The notes under the pieces: model-generated
What the model saw: the letters and a program-made list of their open reading frames with translations, nothing else
Told to the model about the DNA's origin: nothing
Database searches by the model: none
Origin: an archaeon
GTDB lineage: Archaea; Thermoproteota; Bathyarchaeia; TCS64
Length of the DNA stretch: 11,403 nucleotides
Direction: 5' to 3'
Assembly (NCBI GenBank): GCA_020444005.1
Contig: JAHLLU010000034.1
Coordinates: 1 to 11,403 of the forward strand
Translations under genes and position numbers: made by a program
Shown here: in pieces, positions 1-7,038 of the stretch
Position numbering within the stretch: the first letter of the stretch is position 1
Layout of the letters: every line of letters begins with the position of its first letter

Positions 1-1294
1 TCTCGGGGTTATTTCCTGACTTGAAATATGCTTCATTTGTATTTTTATCATCTGTAGTCACATAGAGGGGTGTATTCCAGAAGATGTAGTTGAGTTTTTC
101 ATCGTAGAACCGTTTCGCGATATTTGTATAATAGAAGACCAAGGCATGATCATCTGTTAGCGCCTCATTCACTTGGGGGGTATCAGCGTCATCCGCCATA
201 TCGCCATAAAAACCAATATTATACTCCAACTGGTCAACCGAAGTAATAGCAGTGACAGGATAAGTAACCGAGACTGGTTTTGTCTTATCTGCTTTGAGGT
301 CGCGTATCTCAAACACGTGATCCTTGTCCACGAACTCTATCTTCACTTCACCCATACCATTCAAAGGTAAGGTGATTGGCTGCCCGTTTACCGATGTAAA
401 CTCATAGTGACCATCCGCATCGGTGTACGTGGTTCCTTGAAGCACGTCATTCCAGTAGAAATGAACCGTCAAGTCCTCGTACCGGTTGCCAAGATCATCA
501 AAAATAACCCCTTGAAATACTTGCGACTCACCCACAGTAATCGTGTAGGTCTTCTCAGCTGTCGCGCCAAACATGTCCTCTACGCGTAAGGTTACAGCGT
601 AGACGCCATCCTGTATGTTTGTATAGGTCCATGTTGATGAGCCATACGAGGAATCTAACTCAACACCATTGATGAGCCAAGTCATGGAGCTTACGGTCAT
701 GGTGTTCACCTGAGTATAGAAGGTAACATCCTCTCCACGAGCAGGCTCTCTTGGATACCAACCGAACTCGACATCGGGGACATCTACTAGCTCCAATTGA
801 TAAGAGATGATACCAGATGTTGTGTCCCATGAAAAGGTATCAATAAAGGTAATCGGACCAGATTCGTCGTCTTGAAGCATCTCATAGTCTGTCTGTCTAG
901 AAGGAGGTGTAACTGTGAAGGTGACGGTCTCGCCATCTTGAACATTTACACTGAAGCTGTCTGTATATCCCCAGCTACCGGTCTCGTCTCCGACTTCGAC
1001 GAGCAGCCAGTTGCCTGCGGTAGGCTCAAACTGTACATACAAGTATCCATTGCCCTCGGAGATGTAAGAATAGGTTGAGGAAGGGGGTTTACCTTCTGAA
1101 ATTATTGCTACTGGGGAGAAAATATCATCGGCTTGGCTGATTATTTCGTATTGACCAGCGGGGAAGTTGTAGGACCCCATGGTTCCATTTATCGTATTTG
1201 ACTGTGCGTAGACAGAGATGCCTGTGTATAACGCAGTTAAGAGGAATAAAATCAACCCGAGTTTGATAATGGATTTTCCGCTATAGGACACCAT
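1..1294 (-). CDS. Secreted multidomain protein, N-terminal part (PKD-like and regulatory-like beta domains, possible metallopeptidase start)
   Basis: An open frame on the minus strand begins at ATG 1294 and runs 431 codons off the left edge, so the C-terminus is missing. Residues 5-30 form a signal peptide (basic start, hydrophobic core LGLILFLLTAL, likely cleavage after VYA). Residues about 31-130 are beta-rich and unassigned. About 172-254 looks like a PKD/Ig-type domain (PAxGEDVTF near the start, DGVYAVTLRVED near the end). About 258-335 resembles a carboxypeptidase-regulatory-like domain (VFQGVIFDDLGN, then TYTDADGHYEF). The last 50 residues (DDHALVFYYTNIAKRFYDEKL, split here as two motifs around YYTN; then PLYVTTDD and NEAYFKSG) recall the lead-in of thermolysin-fold (gluzincin) peptidases, but no HExxH is inside the window, so the enzymatic role is inference. 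It probably acts outside the membrane. A TATA-like box 20-30 nt upstream of the ATG supports this start and a leaderless message. Confidence 0.8.
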   Translation of the reverse strand, partial: MVSYSGKSIIKLGLILFLLTALYTGISVYAQSNTINGTMGSYNFPAGQYEIISQADDIFSPVAIISEGKPPSSTYSYISEGNGYLYVQFEPTAGNWLLVEVGDETGSWGYTDSFSVNVQDGETVTFTVTPPSRQTDYEMLQDDESGPITFIDTFSWDTTSGIISYQLELVDVPDVEFGWYPREPARGEDVTFYTQVNTMTVSSMTWLINGVELDSSYGSSTWTYTNIQDGVYAVTLRVEDMFGATAEKTYTITVGESQVFQGVIFDDLGNRYEDLTVHFYWNDVLQGTTYTDADGHYEFTSVNGQPITLPLNGMGEVKIEFVDKDHVFEIRDLKADKTKPVSVTYPVTAITSVDQLEYNIGFYGDMADDADTPQVNEALTDDHALVFYYTNIAKRFYDEKLNYIFWNTPLYVTTDDKNTNEAYFKSGNNPE

Positions 1295-1314
1295 GGTAGA
1301 AGGTTGAGAAGTTT

Positions 1315-1324
1315 AGTTATAATT
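1315..1324 (-). promoter_or_regulatory. TATA-like box for the secreted protein gene
   Basis: Read on the minus strand the site is AATTATAACT, centred about 25 nt before ATG 1294, which is the spacing expected for an archaeal TATA box feeding a leaderless transcript. It sits in the 68-nt gap just after the stop and T-run of the upstream amidohydrolase gene, so this gene probably has its own promoter. A second A/T-rich candidate lies slightly further upstream around 1330-1337. Confidence 0.4.
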
Positions 1325-1349
1325 ATTTTGAATATAGTAAAAATTGAAT

Positions 1350-1355
1350 AAAAAA
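1350..1355 (-). terminator. T-run terminator after the M20 amidohydrolase gene
   Basis: Seven nucleotides past the TAA stop (1363-1365, minus strand) there is a run of six T, with a further run of five T a few bases on. Archaeal RNA polymerase commonly terminates at such U-tracts without a hairpin. No stable stem is visible here. Confidence 0.45.
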
Positions 1356-1362
1356 GTTAGGG

Positions 1363-2811
1363 TTATTGCTTACCCTTGAGCTTCTTCCAAGCCTCTTCAG
1401 CGATCTCCAACGGAGGATCAACATCAGGAGGAATAGGACTAGTATAGACTCTATCGCCCAATCGCTCCTTATGCTCCTTCTTCGCCTTCTCCAGCCACTC
1501 CGGCTTTGTGAAGAGGTCTAACGCTGATGCCGCCATGGTTTTAGCCGCAAATATTAAGCTCTTATGACCTATGCTCATGCCGCTTACCGCTGTGAATCTC
1601 CAGTCGTGACCCGGTGCACCAAGCACGTTGCAGCTTGTGCCGAACTCCATTGTGGGGCATTGCCAAGATACATCAGAGACATCGGTTGAGCCTTTGCTTA
1701 CCTCGCCGTCGTTCCAAGCATCAAGGATATCAGTCATCAGGTTGACGTCCTTGTACTTCTCCGCGTTTGGCACACCATACTTTCGTAGACTCTGCATCTT
1801 AGCGTCCTTGTCAAGGGTCTCGGCTATCTTTGCCGCAAACTCTTCCTCTTCTTTGGTCCAGCCGGGGTGTCCAATCTCACGCATGTTTGCTGTGACAAGC
1901 TCACTGAGTACCTTGTTGGGTATCTTGTTGTAGATTGCCGCTATGAGATCTACTTTAAGCGTGGTCTCGGTCATCATGGCTGCGCCTTCCGCGATTTTGT
2001 TTATTCGTTCGTAGATTTGTTGGACCTGTGAACGCTCTGGTGCCCTGATGTAGTACCAGCTTCGGGCATAGTCTGGGACGACGTTGGGTTGTCCTCCGCC
2101 TTCCTCGATAACATAGTGAATACGAGCCTCTTGTACCACGTGTTCTCTGAGATAGTTGACGCCAATGTTCATCAACTCGATGGCATCCAACGCGCTTCTT
2201 CCATGTTCGGGGCTTCCAGCTGCGTGAGCAGTCTTTCCGAAGTATTCGTATTTGACGCTGTTTACTGCGTTGCTTGAGGCTAGTCCGGCGACGTTCATGC
2301 CTCCTGGGTGGTGACTCAGACAGGCATCAACGCCTTTGAACAAGCCTGCCCTGACCATGTAGGCTTTGCCGTCGTAGTTTTCCTCGGCTGGGCTTCCATA
2401 GACCTTGATAGTGCCTTTGATGCCCTCTTTTTCCATTGCGTTTTTGGTGGCGATTGCAGCCATGAATCCGCTGGTGCCGTGGACGTTGTGTCCGCAGCCA
2501 TGTCCACAGCCATCAACCACGAGCCATTCTCTGTAGGGTACAGCCTTGTTGCTGATGCCGGGTAGTGAGTCGTATTCGCCCATGAACCCGATTACTGGTT
2601 CGCCTTCTCCCCATGTTGCTACAAAGGCTGTGGGCATACCGGCTACGCCGTGATCTACCTTGAAACCATGTTTCCTCAGGGTCTCGACGTGCAGCTTTGC
2701 GGATTTGTGTTCAACCAATCCGAGTTCGGCGTACTCCCATACCTTGTCGCTTACCTCGATGAACTCTTCTCGGTGTTCATCGATCCATTTCCAAGCAGTT
2801 TCTTTCATCAT
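1363..2811 (-). CDS. abgB: AbgB-like M20 family amidohydrolase (p-aminobenzoyl-glutamate hydrolase type)
   Basis: A 482-residue M20-family metallo-amidohydrolase, essentially the length of E. coli AbgB. That protein hydrolyses p-aminobenzoyl-glutamate, a folate breakdown product, to p-aminobenzoate and glutamate. Visible motifs: GEYDSLPG (78-85), GCGHGCGHN (101-109, Cys/His metal ligands), PAEEN (141-145, catalytic Glu region), SHHPG (166-170), the lid/dimerisation domain from about 185 to 305 with KTAHAAGSPEHGRSALDA, and near the end STDVSDVSW (375-383) and APGHD (399-403). In E. coli AbgB works with a paralogous partner, AbgA; none is visible here, so it may act alone and its true substrate could be another amide-linked amino acid. 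It is probably cytoplasmic, as there is no signal peptide. The start has two adjacent ATGs (MM), so the second may be used. It diverges from the flavoprotein gene through an 84-nt gap. Confidence 0.85.
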   Translation of the reverse strand: MMKETAWKWIDEHREEFIEVSDKVWEYAELGLVEHKSAKLHVETLRKHGFKVDHGVAGMPTAFVATWGEGEPVIGFMGEYDSLPGISNKAVPYREWLVVDGCGHGCGHNVHGTSGFMAAIATKNAMEKEGIKGTIKVYGSPAEENYDGKAYMVRAGLFKGVDACLSHHPGGMNVAGLASSNAVNSVKYEYFGKTAHAAGSPEHGRSALDAIELMNIGVNYLREHVVQEARIHYVIEEGGGQPNVVPDYARSWYYIRAPERSQVQQIYERINKIAEGAAMMTETTLKVDLIAAIYNKIPNKVLSELVTANMREIGHPGWTKEEEEFAAKIAETLDKDAKMQSLRKYGVPNAEKYKDVNLMTDILDAWNDGEVSKGSTDVSDVSWQCPTMEFGTSCNVLGAPGHDWRFTAVSGMSIGHKSLIFAAKTMAASALDLFTKPEWLEKAKKEHKERLGDRVYTSPIPPDVDPPLEIAEEAWKKLKGKQ

Positions 2812-2855
2812 ATCTGGATCATGGGGTTATGGATGTAAAAAACATGCGAAAGGAA

Positions 2856-2867
2856 GCATATTTACAG
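2856..2867. promoter_or_regulatory. Shared A/T box between divergent amidohydrolase and flavoprotein genes
   Basis: GCATATTTACAG is the best A/T-rich element in the gap 2812-2895. Read to the right (CATATTTA) it is about 35 nt from the TTG start at 2896. Read to the left (GTAAATATG) it is about 50 nt from ATG 2811. A single box could therefore seat TBP for both genes. This is inference from position and composition only. Confidence 0.4.
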
Positions 2868-2895
2868 TATGAAGCCACAGAATGCAGGATAAGGT

Positions 2896-3435
2896 TTGAA
2901 AGTAGTAGGAGTAATAGGCGGACCAAAACATGAGGGAAATACATACAAGCTTGTTAGAGCGGTGCTTGATGGAGCCCTAGATGCAGGACATACTGTGGTA
3001 ACGTGGAGACTTAGAGACGTTTTCATAGGTCAAATCGGATATTTTGAGGAAAAGGTTCTCCTGCCGTTGGACGATTTTGATAAGATGCAGCCTGATCTTG
3101 AGTCAATGGACGCTTTGGTGCTTGGTGCCCCAATCTGGTATGGACAGGTGGACACCCGGACATTCAACTTCATCAACAGAACCTATTACTATAACAAATA
3201 CTATAGCGAAGAGAACGCTGAAAAATGGCCGAAGGCTCAGCCAGTAAATATTATCACATATGGTAGGGAAGAGCCGGATGCTTATGATCATGTGTTGGAT
3301 TGGCTTGATGGGATATGGAACTGGTATGAGATGAAAAAGTCCATCAACTTGGTTGCTCCGGGAACAGGTGAGAACCCTGTGGAGTCCAATAAGGAGCTTC
3401 TGGAGCAGGCGAAGGAGATAGGCAGGAATCTCTAA
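2896..3435 (+). CDS. Flavodoxin-fold NAD(P)H-dependent reductase-like protein lacking cysteines
   Basis: A 179-residue protein of the NADPH-dependent FMN reductase / iron-sulfur flavoprotein superfamily. The phosphate-binding loop is GGPKHEGNTYKL (8-19), matching the family pattern G-S-P-x-x-x-G-N-T. Residues DDFDKM (59-64) and GAPIWYGQVD (78-87) match the family's DDM and G[ST]PVYxGxx segments, and TYGREEPDAY (121-130) sits where the isoalloxazine-contacting loop lies. Family members reduce or carry FMN. Unlike iron-sulfur members, this one has no cysteine anywhere, and the segment between strand 2 and the DDF motif (IGQIGYFEEKVLLP) replaces the usual CxxCxxC cluster site, so no Fe-S cluster is expected. 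The start is TTG: an in-frame stop lies two codons upstream (2890-2892), there is no in-frame ATG nearby, and GGATAAGG just upstream may act as a ribosome-binding site. The exact reaction is unknown. Confidence 0.72.
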   Translation: MKVVGVIGGPKHEGNTYKLVRAVLDGALDAGHTVVTWRLRDVFIGQIGYFEEKVLLPLDDFDKMQPDLESMDALVLGAPIWYGQVDTRTFNFINRTYYYNKYYSEENAEKWPKAQPVNIITYGREEPDAYDHVLDWLDGIWNWYEMKKSINLVAPGTGENPVESNKELLEQAKEIGRNL

Positions 3436-3440
3436 CATAA

Positions 3441-3450
3441 ATCTTTAAAC
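3441..3450 (+). promoter_or_regulatory. TATA box for mntP
   Basis: ATCTTTAAAC lies 6 nt after the flavoprotein stop and is centred about 31 nt before ATG 3477, a good archaeal TATA-box position. It suggests mntP is transcribed from its own promoter with a very short leader, although read-through from the flavoprotein gene 41 nt upstream is possible. Confidence 0.5.
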
Positions 3451-3476
3451 CAATGCAGACTAGGCAGTAGGATACT

Positions 3477-4049
3477 ATGAGTCAAGGCATGGACATCTAC
3501 TCACTGGTACTCTTATCGGTGGGGTTAGCTATGGATGCATTCAGCGTTGCCCTCGTAGCAGGGTTTGGACTCGGAAAGATTTGTTTCAAAGATAACGTGA
3601 AGGTAAGCTCGACTTTTGGTGCTGCGCATATTGTTATGCCTATACTGGGCTGGTTTCTTGGCTCTACAATTATTGGGTTAATTCAGCAGTGGGATCACTG
3701 GGTAGCGTTTGTTTTACTGGCGTTTGTTGGTGGAAAGATGATACGTGAGGGTCTCGATGAGGAAAACGAGGAGGTAAACGCTTGTGACTTGCTGGATTTT
3801 TCTAGTCTCATCATGTTCACAATCGCTGTAAGCATTGACGCGTTAGCAGTGGGACTCAGTTTCAGTCTACAGCAACTAAGCATATGGATACCAAGCCTCT
3901 ACATGGGTGCAGGGACACTGATCTTCACATTCATCGGGCTAACAATAGGCAATAAAACGGGGGCTAGGTTTGGTAAGAAGGCTCAGATTGTCGGTGGCTT
4001 GATATTGATTCTTATTGGGTTAAGGGTCGTTGTGACCCACATGTTTTAG
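3477..4049 (+). CDS. mntP: Putative manganese efflux pump MntP
   Basis: A 190-residue, six-helix membrane protein matching the MntP (DUF204) family in length (E. coli MntP is 188) and in its internal duplication. Each half begins with an acidic helix motif: LAMDAFSVAL (17-26, Asp20) and SIDALAVGLSF (119-129, Asp121); these aspartates are thought to form the Mn2+ path. Other family marks are FGAAHIVMPILGW (47-59), the GGKMIREGL segment at the end of helix 3 (85-93), and a second-half repeat of the G-rich final helix. The family exports Mn2+ from the cytoplasm. The loop between the halves (DEENEEVNACD) is acidic. ATG 3477 is preferred from the TATA spacing; Met5 (ATG 3489) is an alternative. 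The gene ends inside the stop codon of the opposing antiporter gene, so the two 3' ends overlap. No yybP-ykoY-type Mn2+ riboswitch fits in the 41-nt upstream gap. Confidence 0.92.
   Translation: MSQGMDIYSLVLLSVGLAMDAFSVALVAGFGLGKICFKDNVKVSSTFGAAHIVMPILGWFLGSTIIGLIQQWDHWVAFVLLAFVGGKMIREGLDEENEEVNACDLLDFSSLIMFTIAVSIDALAVGLSFSLQQLSIWIPSLYMGAGTLIFTFIGLTIGNKTGARFGKKAQIVGGLILILIGLRVVVTHMF
4046..4049. other. Interleaved convergent stop codons
   Basis: The four bases TTAG contain the TAG of mntP (4047-4049, plus) and the TAA of the CPA2 antiporter gene (4046-4048, minus). There is no intergenic space, so each transcript must run into the other gene's coding region before ending and the 3' ends must be mutually antisense. 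Confidence 0.9.
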
Positions 4050-5416
4050 TTTGTGGTCTCTGTAGCCCAGTCGTCAACGGTTCCAAGACCTTTGCCTATT
4101 TCACCTGCCCGGGTTATGGCTGATTTTACGCATATTGGTCCGATTATTTGTACTATGAAAGTGGATGCGGTGATTACGTTGATGATCAAGTATCCTAGTG
4201 CTTCACCTGCTGGACCATAGGCTAGGAAACGTGTGCCTGTGTTTATCGCTAGTCCAACGGCTACTCCTGCTTGACTCAGTAAGCCGAGGCCAAGGTTTTG
4301 GCATACTTTTGGCTCTGCTCCACCTATTTCGCCTCCGAATCGTGCTCCAAGATATTTTCCTATTGTTCGTAGTGAGACGTAGATTAAACCGAGTACTCCC
4401 ATTGTTGGTAGTAGGGATAACTGGAATCTGGCTCCTATCAATGCGAAGAATAGTACGTAGAGTACGGGACCTGCTTGTTCGATGGTGTATCTGATTCTGT
4501 AGCCATGTTCGGGTGAGCGGTTGATTAGTATGAATCCAATTGCCATTGTGGTAAGAATCAATGACATTCCAAGTGTGACGGATAATCCTACGCCTAGAAA
4601 GACGAAGCCGATTGAGATCGCCATTCCATCGTGTTGACCTTTAATCTTGTGAAGTAGATAGTCTAGTGTTAGGCTCATCAATATACCTAGAATGATTGAG
4701 CCTCCGATCTCAACGATAGGTACTAGTAGAATATCGAGTATGGATGCTGAGGCACTGCCTGATAAGCGATTCTCTACGAATCCACTGCTAAGACTGAAAA
4801 GGAGTAAGGCTAATGCATCATCTAATCCGATTACTGCGAGTAGGCTGGTTGTGAGAGGCCCTTTGGCGTCATATTCTGCGAGTACGTCAACGGTAGCAGC
4901 TGGTGCTGTGGCGGTGGATATTGCGCCGAACATCAGTGCGGTGTTAAGGTCGCGTGTGAATAGGTAAACGCCTGCGGCTACTAGGAAGAATGCTCCGAAT
5001 GCCTCAAAGATTAGGATAGTTAGTATGCTGCGTCCTATCTTGCGTATCTCGCTGAGTTTGAGGTGGCTGCCTATATCGAAGCCGATGAGCCCCAAGGCGA
5101 TCTCGCTGATAAACAGTAGCTCAGAGGAGAGTTCGATGGGCACGATATTCAGGAACGATGGGCCAAAGACGACTCCAGTGATGATGAAGCCTACTATCTG
5201 GGGTATGCCTAGTCTGTTGAATAGTTTGCTGCCTATGAAGGCGAGTACGATGATTAGTCCGATGAGTGTGAGGATGTTTTCCGTGAATACGTGGTCTAGT
5301 GATAACTCGTTTACTGATGGTGTGCTCCCGAAGGCAGTGAGTGTGTTTGATGATAGTATTGCCAGTGTTAAAACGGCTAAGTAGCAGAGAAGCTGCTTAG
5401 TCTTTTTCATTTTCAT
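4046..5416 (-). CDS. CPA2-type cation/proton antiporter
   Basis: A 456-residue polytopic membrane protein of the cation:proton antiporter-2 family (NapA/KefB/MagA-like transport domain). After an N-terminal hydrophobic segment come about 12 helices. Diagnostic features: GIPQIVGFIITGVVFGP (70-86), the family's first-helix signature; the broken-helix segment STATAPAATVDV (167-178); the paired acidic residues GLDDALALL (197-205, Asp199-Asp200), the cation-binding pair of electrogenic members such as NapA; and RTIGKYLGA (350-358), whose basic residues sit on helix 10. There is no TrkA-N or TrkA-C domain, so it is the short, transport-only type. Na+/H+ exchange is likely, K+/H+ possible. Residues 8-30 look like a signal peptide or extra helix (LLCYLAVLTLAIL, then a small-residue stretch). 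ATG 5416 lies about 22 nt from a near-perfect TATA box, so the message is leaderless; Met3 (5410) fits almost equally well. Confidence 0.88.
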   Translation of the reverse strand: MKMKKTKQLLCYLAVLTLAILSSNTLTAFGSTPSVNELSLDHVFTENILTLIGLIIVLAFIGSKLFNRLGIPQIVGFIITGVVFGPSFLNIVPIELSSELLFISEIALGLIGFDIGSHLKLSEIRKIGRSILTILIFEAFGAFFLVAAGVYLFTRDLNTALMFGAISTATAPAATVDVLAEYDAKGPLTTSLLAVIGLDDALALLLFSLSSGFVENRLSGSASASILDILLVPIVEIGGSIILGILMSLTLDYLLHKIKGQHDGMAISIGFVFLGVGLSVTLGMSLILTTMAIGFILINRSPEHGYRIRYTIEQAGPVLYVLFFALIGARFQLSLLPTMGVLGLIYVSLRTIGKYLGARFGGEIGGAEPKVCQNLGLGLLSQAGVAVGLAINTGTRFLAYGPAGEALGYLIINVITASTFIVQIIGPICVKSAITRAGEIGKGLGTVDDWATETTN

Positions 5417-5682
5417 GGTAACGAGGATTACTCTATTTAAACATATACGGTAATGGGTTTTCGCTACTTATCTATGATTTAGGGTGATATGGGTTCAATT
5501 CTCGTTTGTATAGTATTAGAGGATCAATTGCATGTAGCTTTGATACGATGTAGATTCAAGATGATTTTAGTAGACCAAAGTTTTGTAGAGGTATTATAAA
5601 TATTGCAGAAAGTGCGATAGGGTTAATAAGGGATAGATAATTTCATTGTAATCTTAGAAAATTCAGCACCTTGTGAAGTTGT
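5417..5682. promoter_or_regulatory. Divergent control region between two antiporter genes
   Basis: This 266-nt gap holds the leftward TATA box (5434-5441) and a rightward candidate box TTATAAAT at 5594-5601. The rightward box would give a leader of about 60 nt before ATG 5683, long for this window. In between, the word GTAG recurs at 5534-5537, 5550-5553, 5570-5573 and 5585-5588 with roughly regular spacing; these may be regulator half-sites or chance. No small gene with a credible start was seen. A tRNA-like fold near 5444-5513 was considered and rejected. Confidence 0.45.
5434..5441 (-). promoter_or_regulatory. TATA box for the CPA2 antiporter gene
   Basis: On the minus strand the site reads TTTAAATA, a near-consensus archaeal TATA box, centred about 22 nt before ATG 5416 and about 28 nt before the alternative ATG at 5410. 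This spacing predicts a leaderless transcript. It is the strongest core promoter in the window by eye. Confidence 0.6.
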
Positions 5683-6864
5683 ATGCATTTCAACGTTTTG
5701 ACGATAATGGGGTTCACAGTGATAATAGCAGTCATTGGACACTTATTATTTGACAAGACGGGTATTCCAGAATCAATCTTCATGATAGTGTTGGGGCTAT
5801 TTCTTGGACCCGTATCAGGTTTAATAGAGTTGGCTGATATCAGGGGAATTATCACCCATGTCTTCACACTTAGCATAGTGATCATACTTGTGGAAAGCGG
5901 GTTAACAACTGACATCCAAGAAGCAATAGAAAACATGAGAACCTCGACCATTTTCACGGTAATTGTGCTAATTACTACCAGTTTATTATGTGGAGGCTTT
6001 CTCAACCTTGTATTAGGTTGGTCTCTCCATTCCAGTTTGATCCTTGGTATAATATGTAGCGGTACTTCCACGCTGCCTATACTTTATTTTACGTCGAGAA
6101 TGAGGCTCAACCCGGCAGTTACTCAGATGCTTGTATTTGAGTCTATAATCAATGATGTAACTATAATCACAGCCGTATCAATACTGATTCAAGCTGTAAA
6201 CCTCAGGCTTAGTGCATCAGCCACGGTAATGGGTATATTTCGTTATCTTTTTGTTGCTGTTTTTCTGGGTGGGGTGTTTTCCTCAATATGGACACTGGTG
6301 CTAGTGAGATTAAAGAAAGAATTGGCTTTGAAATATCTGACTACACTGGCTATCGCAATAATATTGCATGCCTTTACGGAGAGCCGAGGGGGAAGCGGGG
6401 TTATTGCAGTGATGATATTTGCTGTTACAATAGGTAATCTACCCAAGTTTTTCAGAACACGTCTAAGCATTAGACGAAATGTGTTACGGTTTTTCACTGA
6501 TATCGAGATAATGCAGGATGAGGTTACTTTTTTGGTTAAGAATACTTTCTTCTTCGTTCTGGGTTTAATGTTCAACCTTGAAGCAGTGAATGGTGGCACG
6601 TTGTTAGTTGCTCTTGCGTTGACTGGTTTAATGATTATAAGCCGGTGGACGAGTTACAAGATTATTGGGTTGTTTGATGAGCGGTACATGGAAAATGCAT
6701 TAATAGTGTCTCTGATGGTTTCAAGGGGTCTTACTGCGGGTTTAACTGCTTTTATGCCATTGGAGTTGGGTTTAGACTTACAGTCAATTACGGATATTGT
6801 GATTTTCATGATTTTATTCACAAATCTCGTTGCAACGATTGGGTTTATGGCTAGAAGAAGATAA
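5683..6864 (+). CDS. CPA1-like cation/proton antiporter
   Basis: A 393-residue polytopic membrane protein with about 11-12 hydrophobic helices and no cytoplasmic regulatory domain. The signature FESIINDVTIIT (152-163, Asn157-Asp158) matches the ESLLND motif of CPA1 (NhaP/NHE-type) exchangers. FFFVLGLMFN (289-298) and SRGLTAGL (347-354) match later CPA1 segments, with Arg348 as the usual conserved arginine. It probably exchanges Na+ or K+ for H+ across the cytoplasmic membrane. The fourth-helix crossover differs from classical NhaP: where those proteins have TDP, this one has SGTSTLP (126-132), so substrate or coupling may differ. An in-frame TGA three codons upstream supports ATG 5683; Met9 (5707) is an alternative. 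Only a weak GTGA ribosome-binding match precedes the start. Its codons are more A/T-rich than those of the neighbouring CPA2 gene. Confidence 0.83.
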   Translation: MHFNVLTIMGFTVIIAVIGHLLFDKTGIPESIFMIVLGLFLGPVSGLIELADIRGIITHVFTLSIVIILVESGLTTDIQEAIENMRTSTIFTVIVLITTSLLCGGFLNLVLGWSLHSSLILGIICSGTSTLPILYFTSRMRLNPAVTQMLVFESIINDVTIITAVSILIQAVNLRLSASATVMGIFRYLFVAVFLGGVFSSIWTLVLVRLKKELALKYLTTLAIAIILHAFTESRGGSGVIAVMIFAVTIGNLPKFFRTRLSIRRNVLRFFTDIEIMQDEVTFLVKNTFFFVLGLMFNLEAVNGGTLLVALALTGLMIISRWTSYKIIGLFDERYMENALIVSLMVSRGLTAGLTAFMPLELGLDLQSITDIVIFMILFTNLVATIGFMARRR

Positions 6865-6899
6865 TCAAATCCAACAATATTTTCCCCATCATTGTGTAC

Positions 6900-6922
6900 T
6901 AGTCTCATGTAACAGGGATATT
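6900..6922. repeat. 23-bp direct repeat, copy 1 (matches copy at 7432-7454)
   Basis: The first 15 bases, TAGTCTCATGTAACA, are identical in both copies; over 23 bases 21 match (mismatches at bases 16 and 18). This copy starts 36 nt after the stop of the CPA1-like antiporter gene. The two copies flank the orphan gene at 7039-7416 in the same orientation, 532 bp apart. They could be a duplicated 3' flank, the footprint of an inserted cassette, or a protein or RNA binding site. Confidence 0.75.
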
Positions 6923-6942
6923 GAATTTCTTGCAGTATAACA

Positions 6943-6958
6943 AATGAATTTATTCATT
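6943..6958. repeat. 16-bp near-perfect palindrome followed by a T-run
   Basis: AATGAAT and ATTCATT form 7-bp arms around two central T residues; a run of five T follows at 6964-6968. It lies 78 nt after the antiporter stop and about 80 nt before the orphan gene. It may be a weak A/T-rich terminator hairpin for the antiporter message or a dimeric operator. Composition makes chance a real possibility. Confidence 0.4.
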
Positions 6959-7038
6959 ATTAATTTTTGCAAGTGCAGAATCGTTATTTCTTAATATGCG
7001 CTATTTTCTTAAGAAGCAAGACAGTGTATTTTTGATAG

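Noticed and set aside
173..1078. Three plus-strand open frames of 60-68 codons in the left end
   Set aside because: They are antisense to the continuous 431-codon secreted-protein frame, which has a signal peptide and recognisable beta domains.
1628..1933. Open frame of 101 codons opposite the amidohydrolase gene, and similar long frames opposite the antiporter, nitroreductase and flavoprotein genes
   Set aside because: They lie antisense to genes with clear family motifs, have no recognisable domain or promoter, and their length follows from the codon composition of the real genes.
3436..3476. Possible manganese riboswitch (yybP-ykoY type) before mntP
   Set aside because: The gap is only 41 nt, holds the TATA box, and shows none of the conserved loops; a leader of the needed size does not fit.
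5444..5513. tRNA-like fold between the antiporter genes: a T-arm-like GGGTTCAATTC segment, 7-bp pairable ends and an anticodon-like stem-loop
   Set aside because: The stems are A/T-rich with several G-T pairs and one mismatch, no D-stem forms, the spacing is short, and the implied anticodon would begin with A, which archaeal histidine tRNAs do not use. It also lies beside the antiporter promoter. Chance is the better explanation.
5533..5588. Four GTAG words in the antiporter divergent region as an iteron-like array
   Set aside because: Four-base words at uneven spacing (16, 20, 15) are expected by chance in this composition; noted only within the control-region entry.
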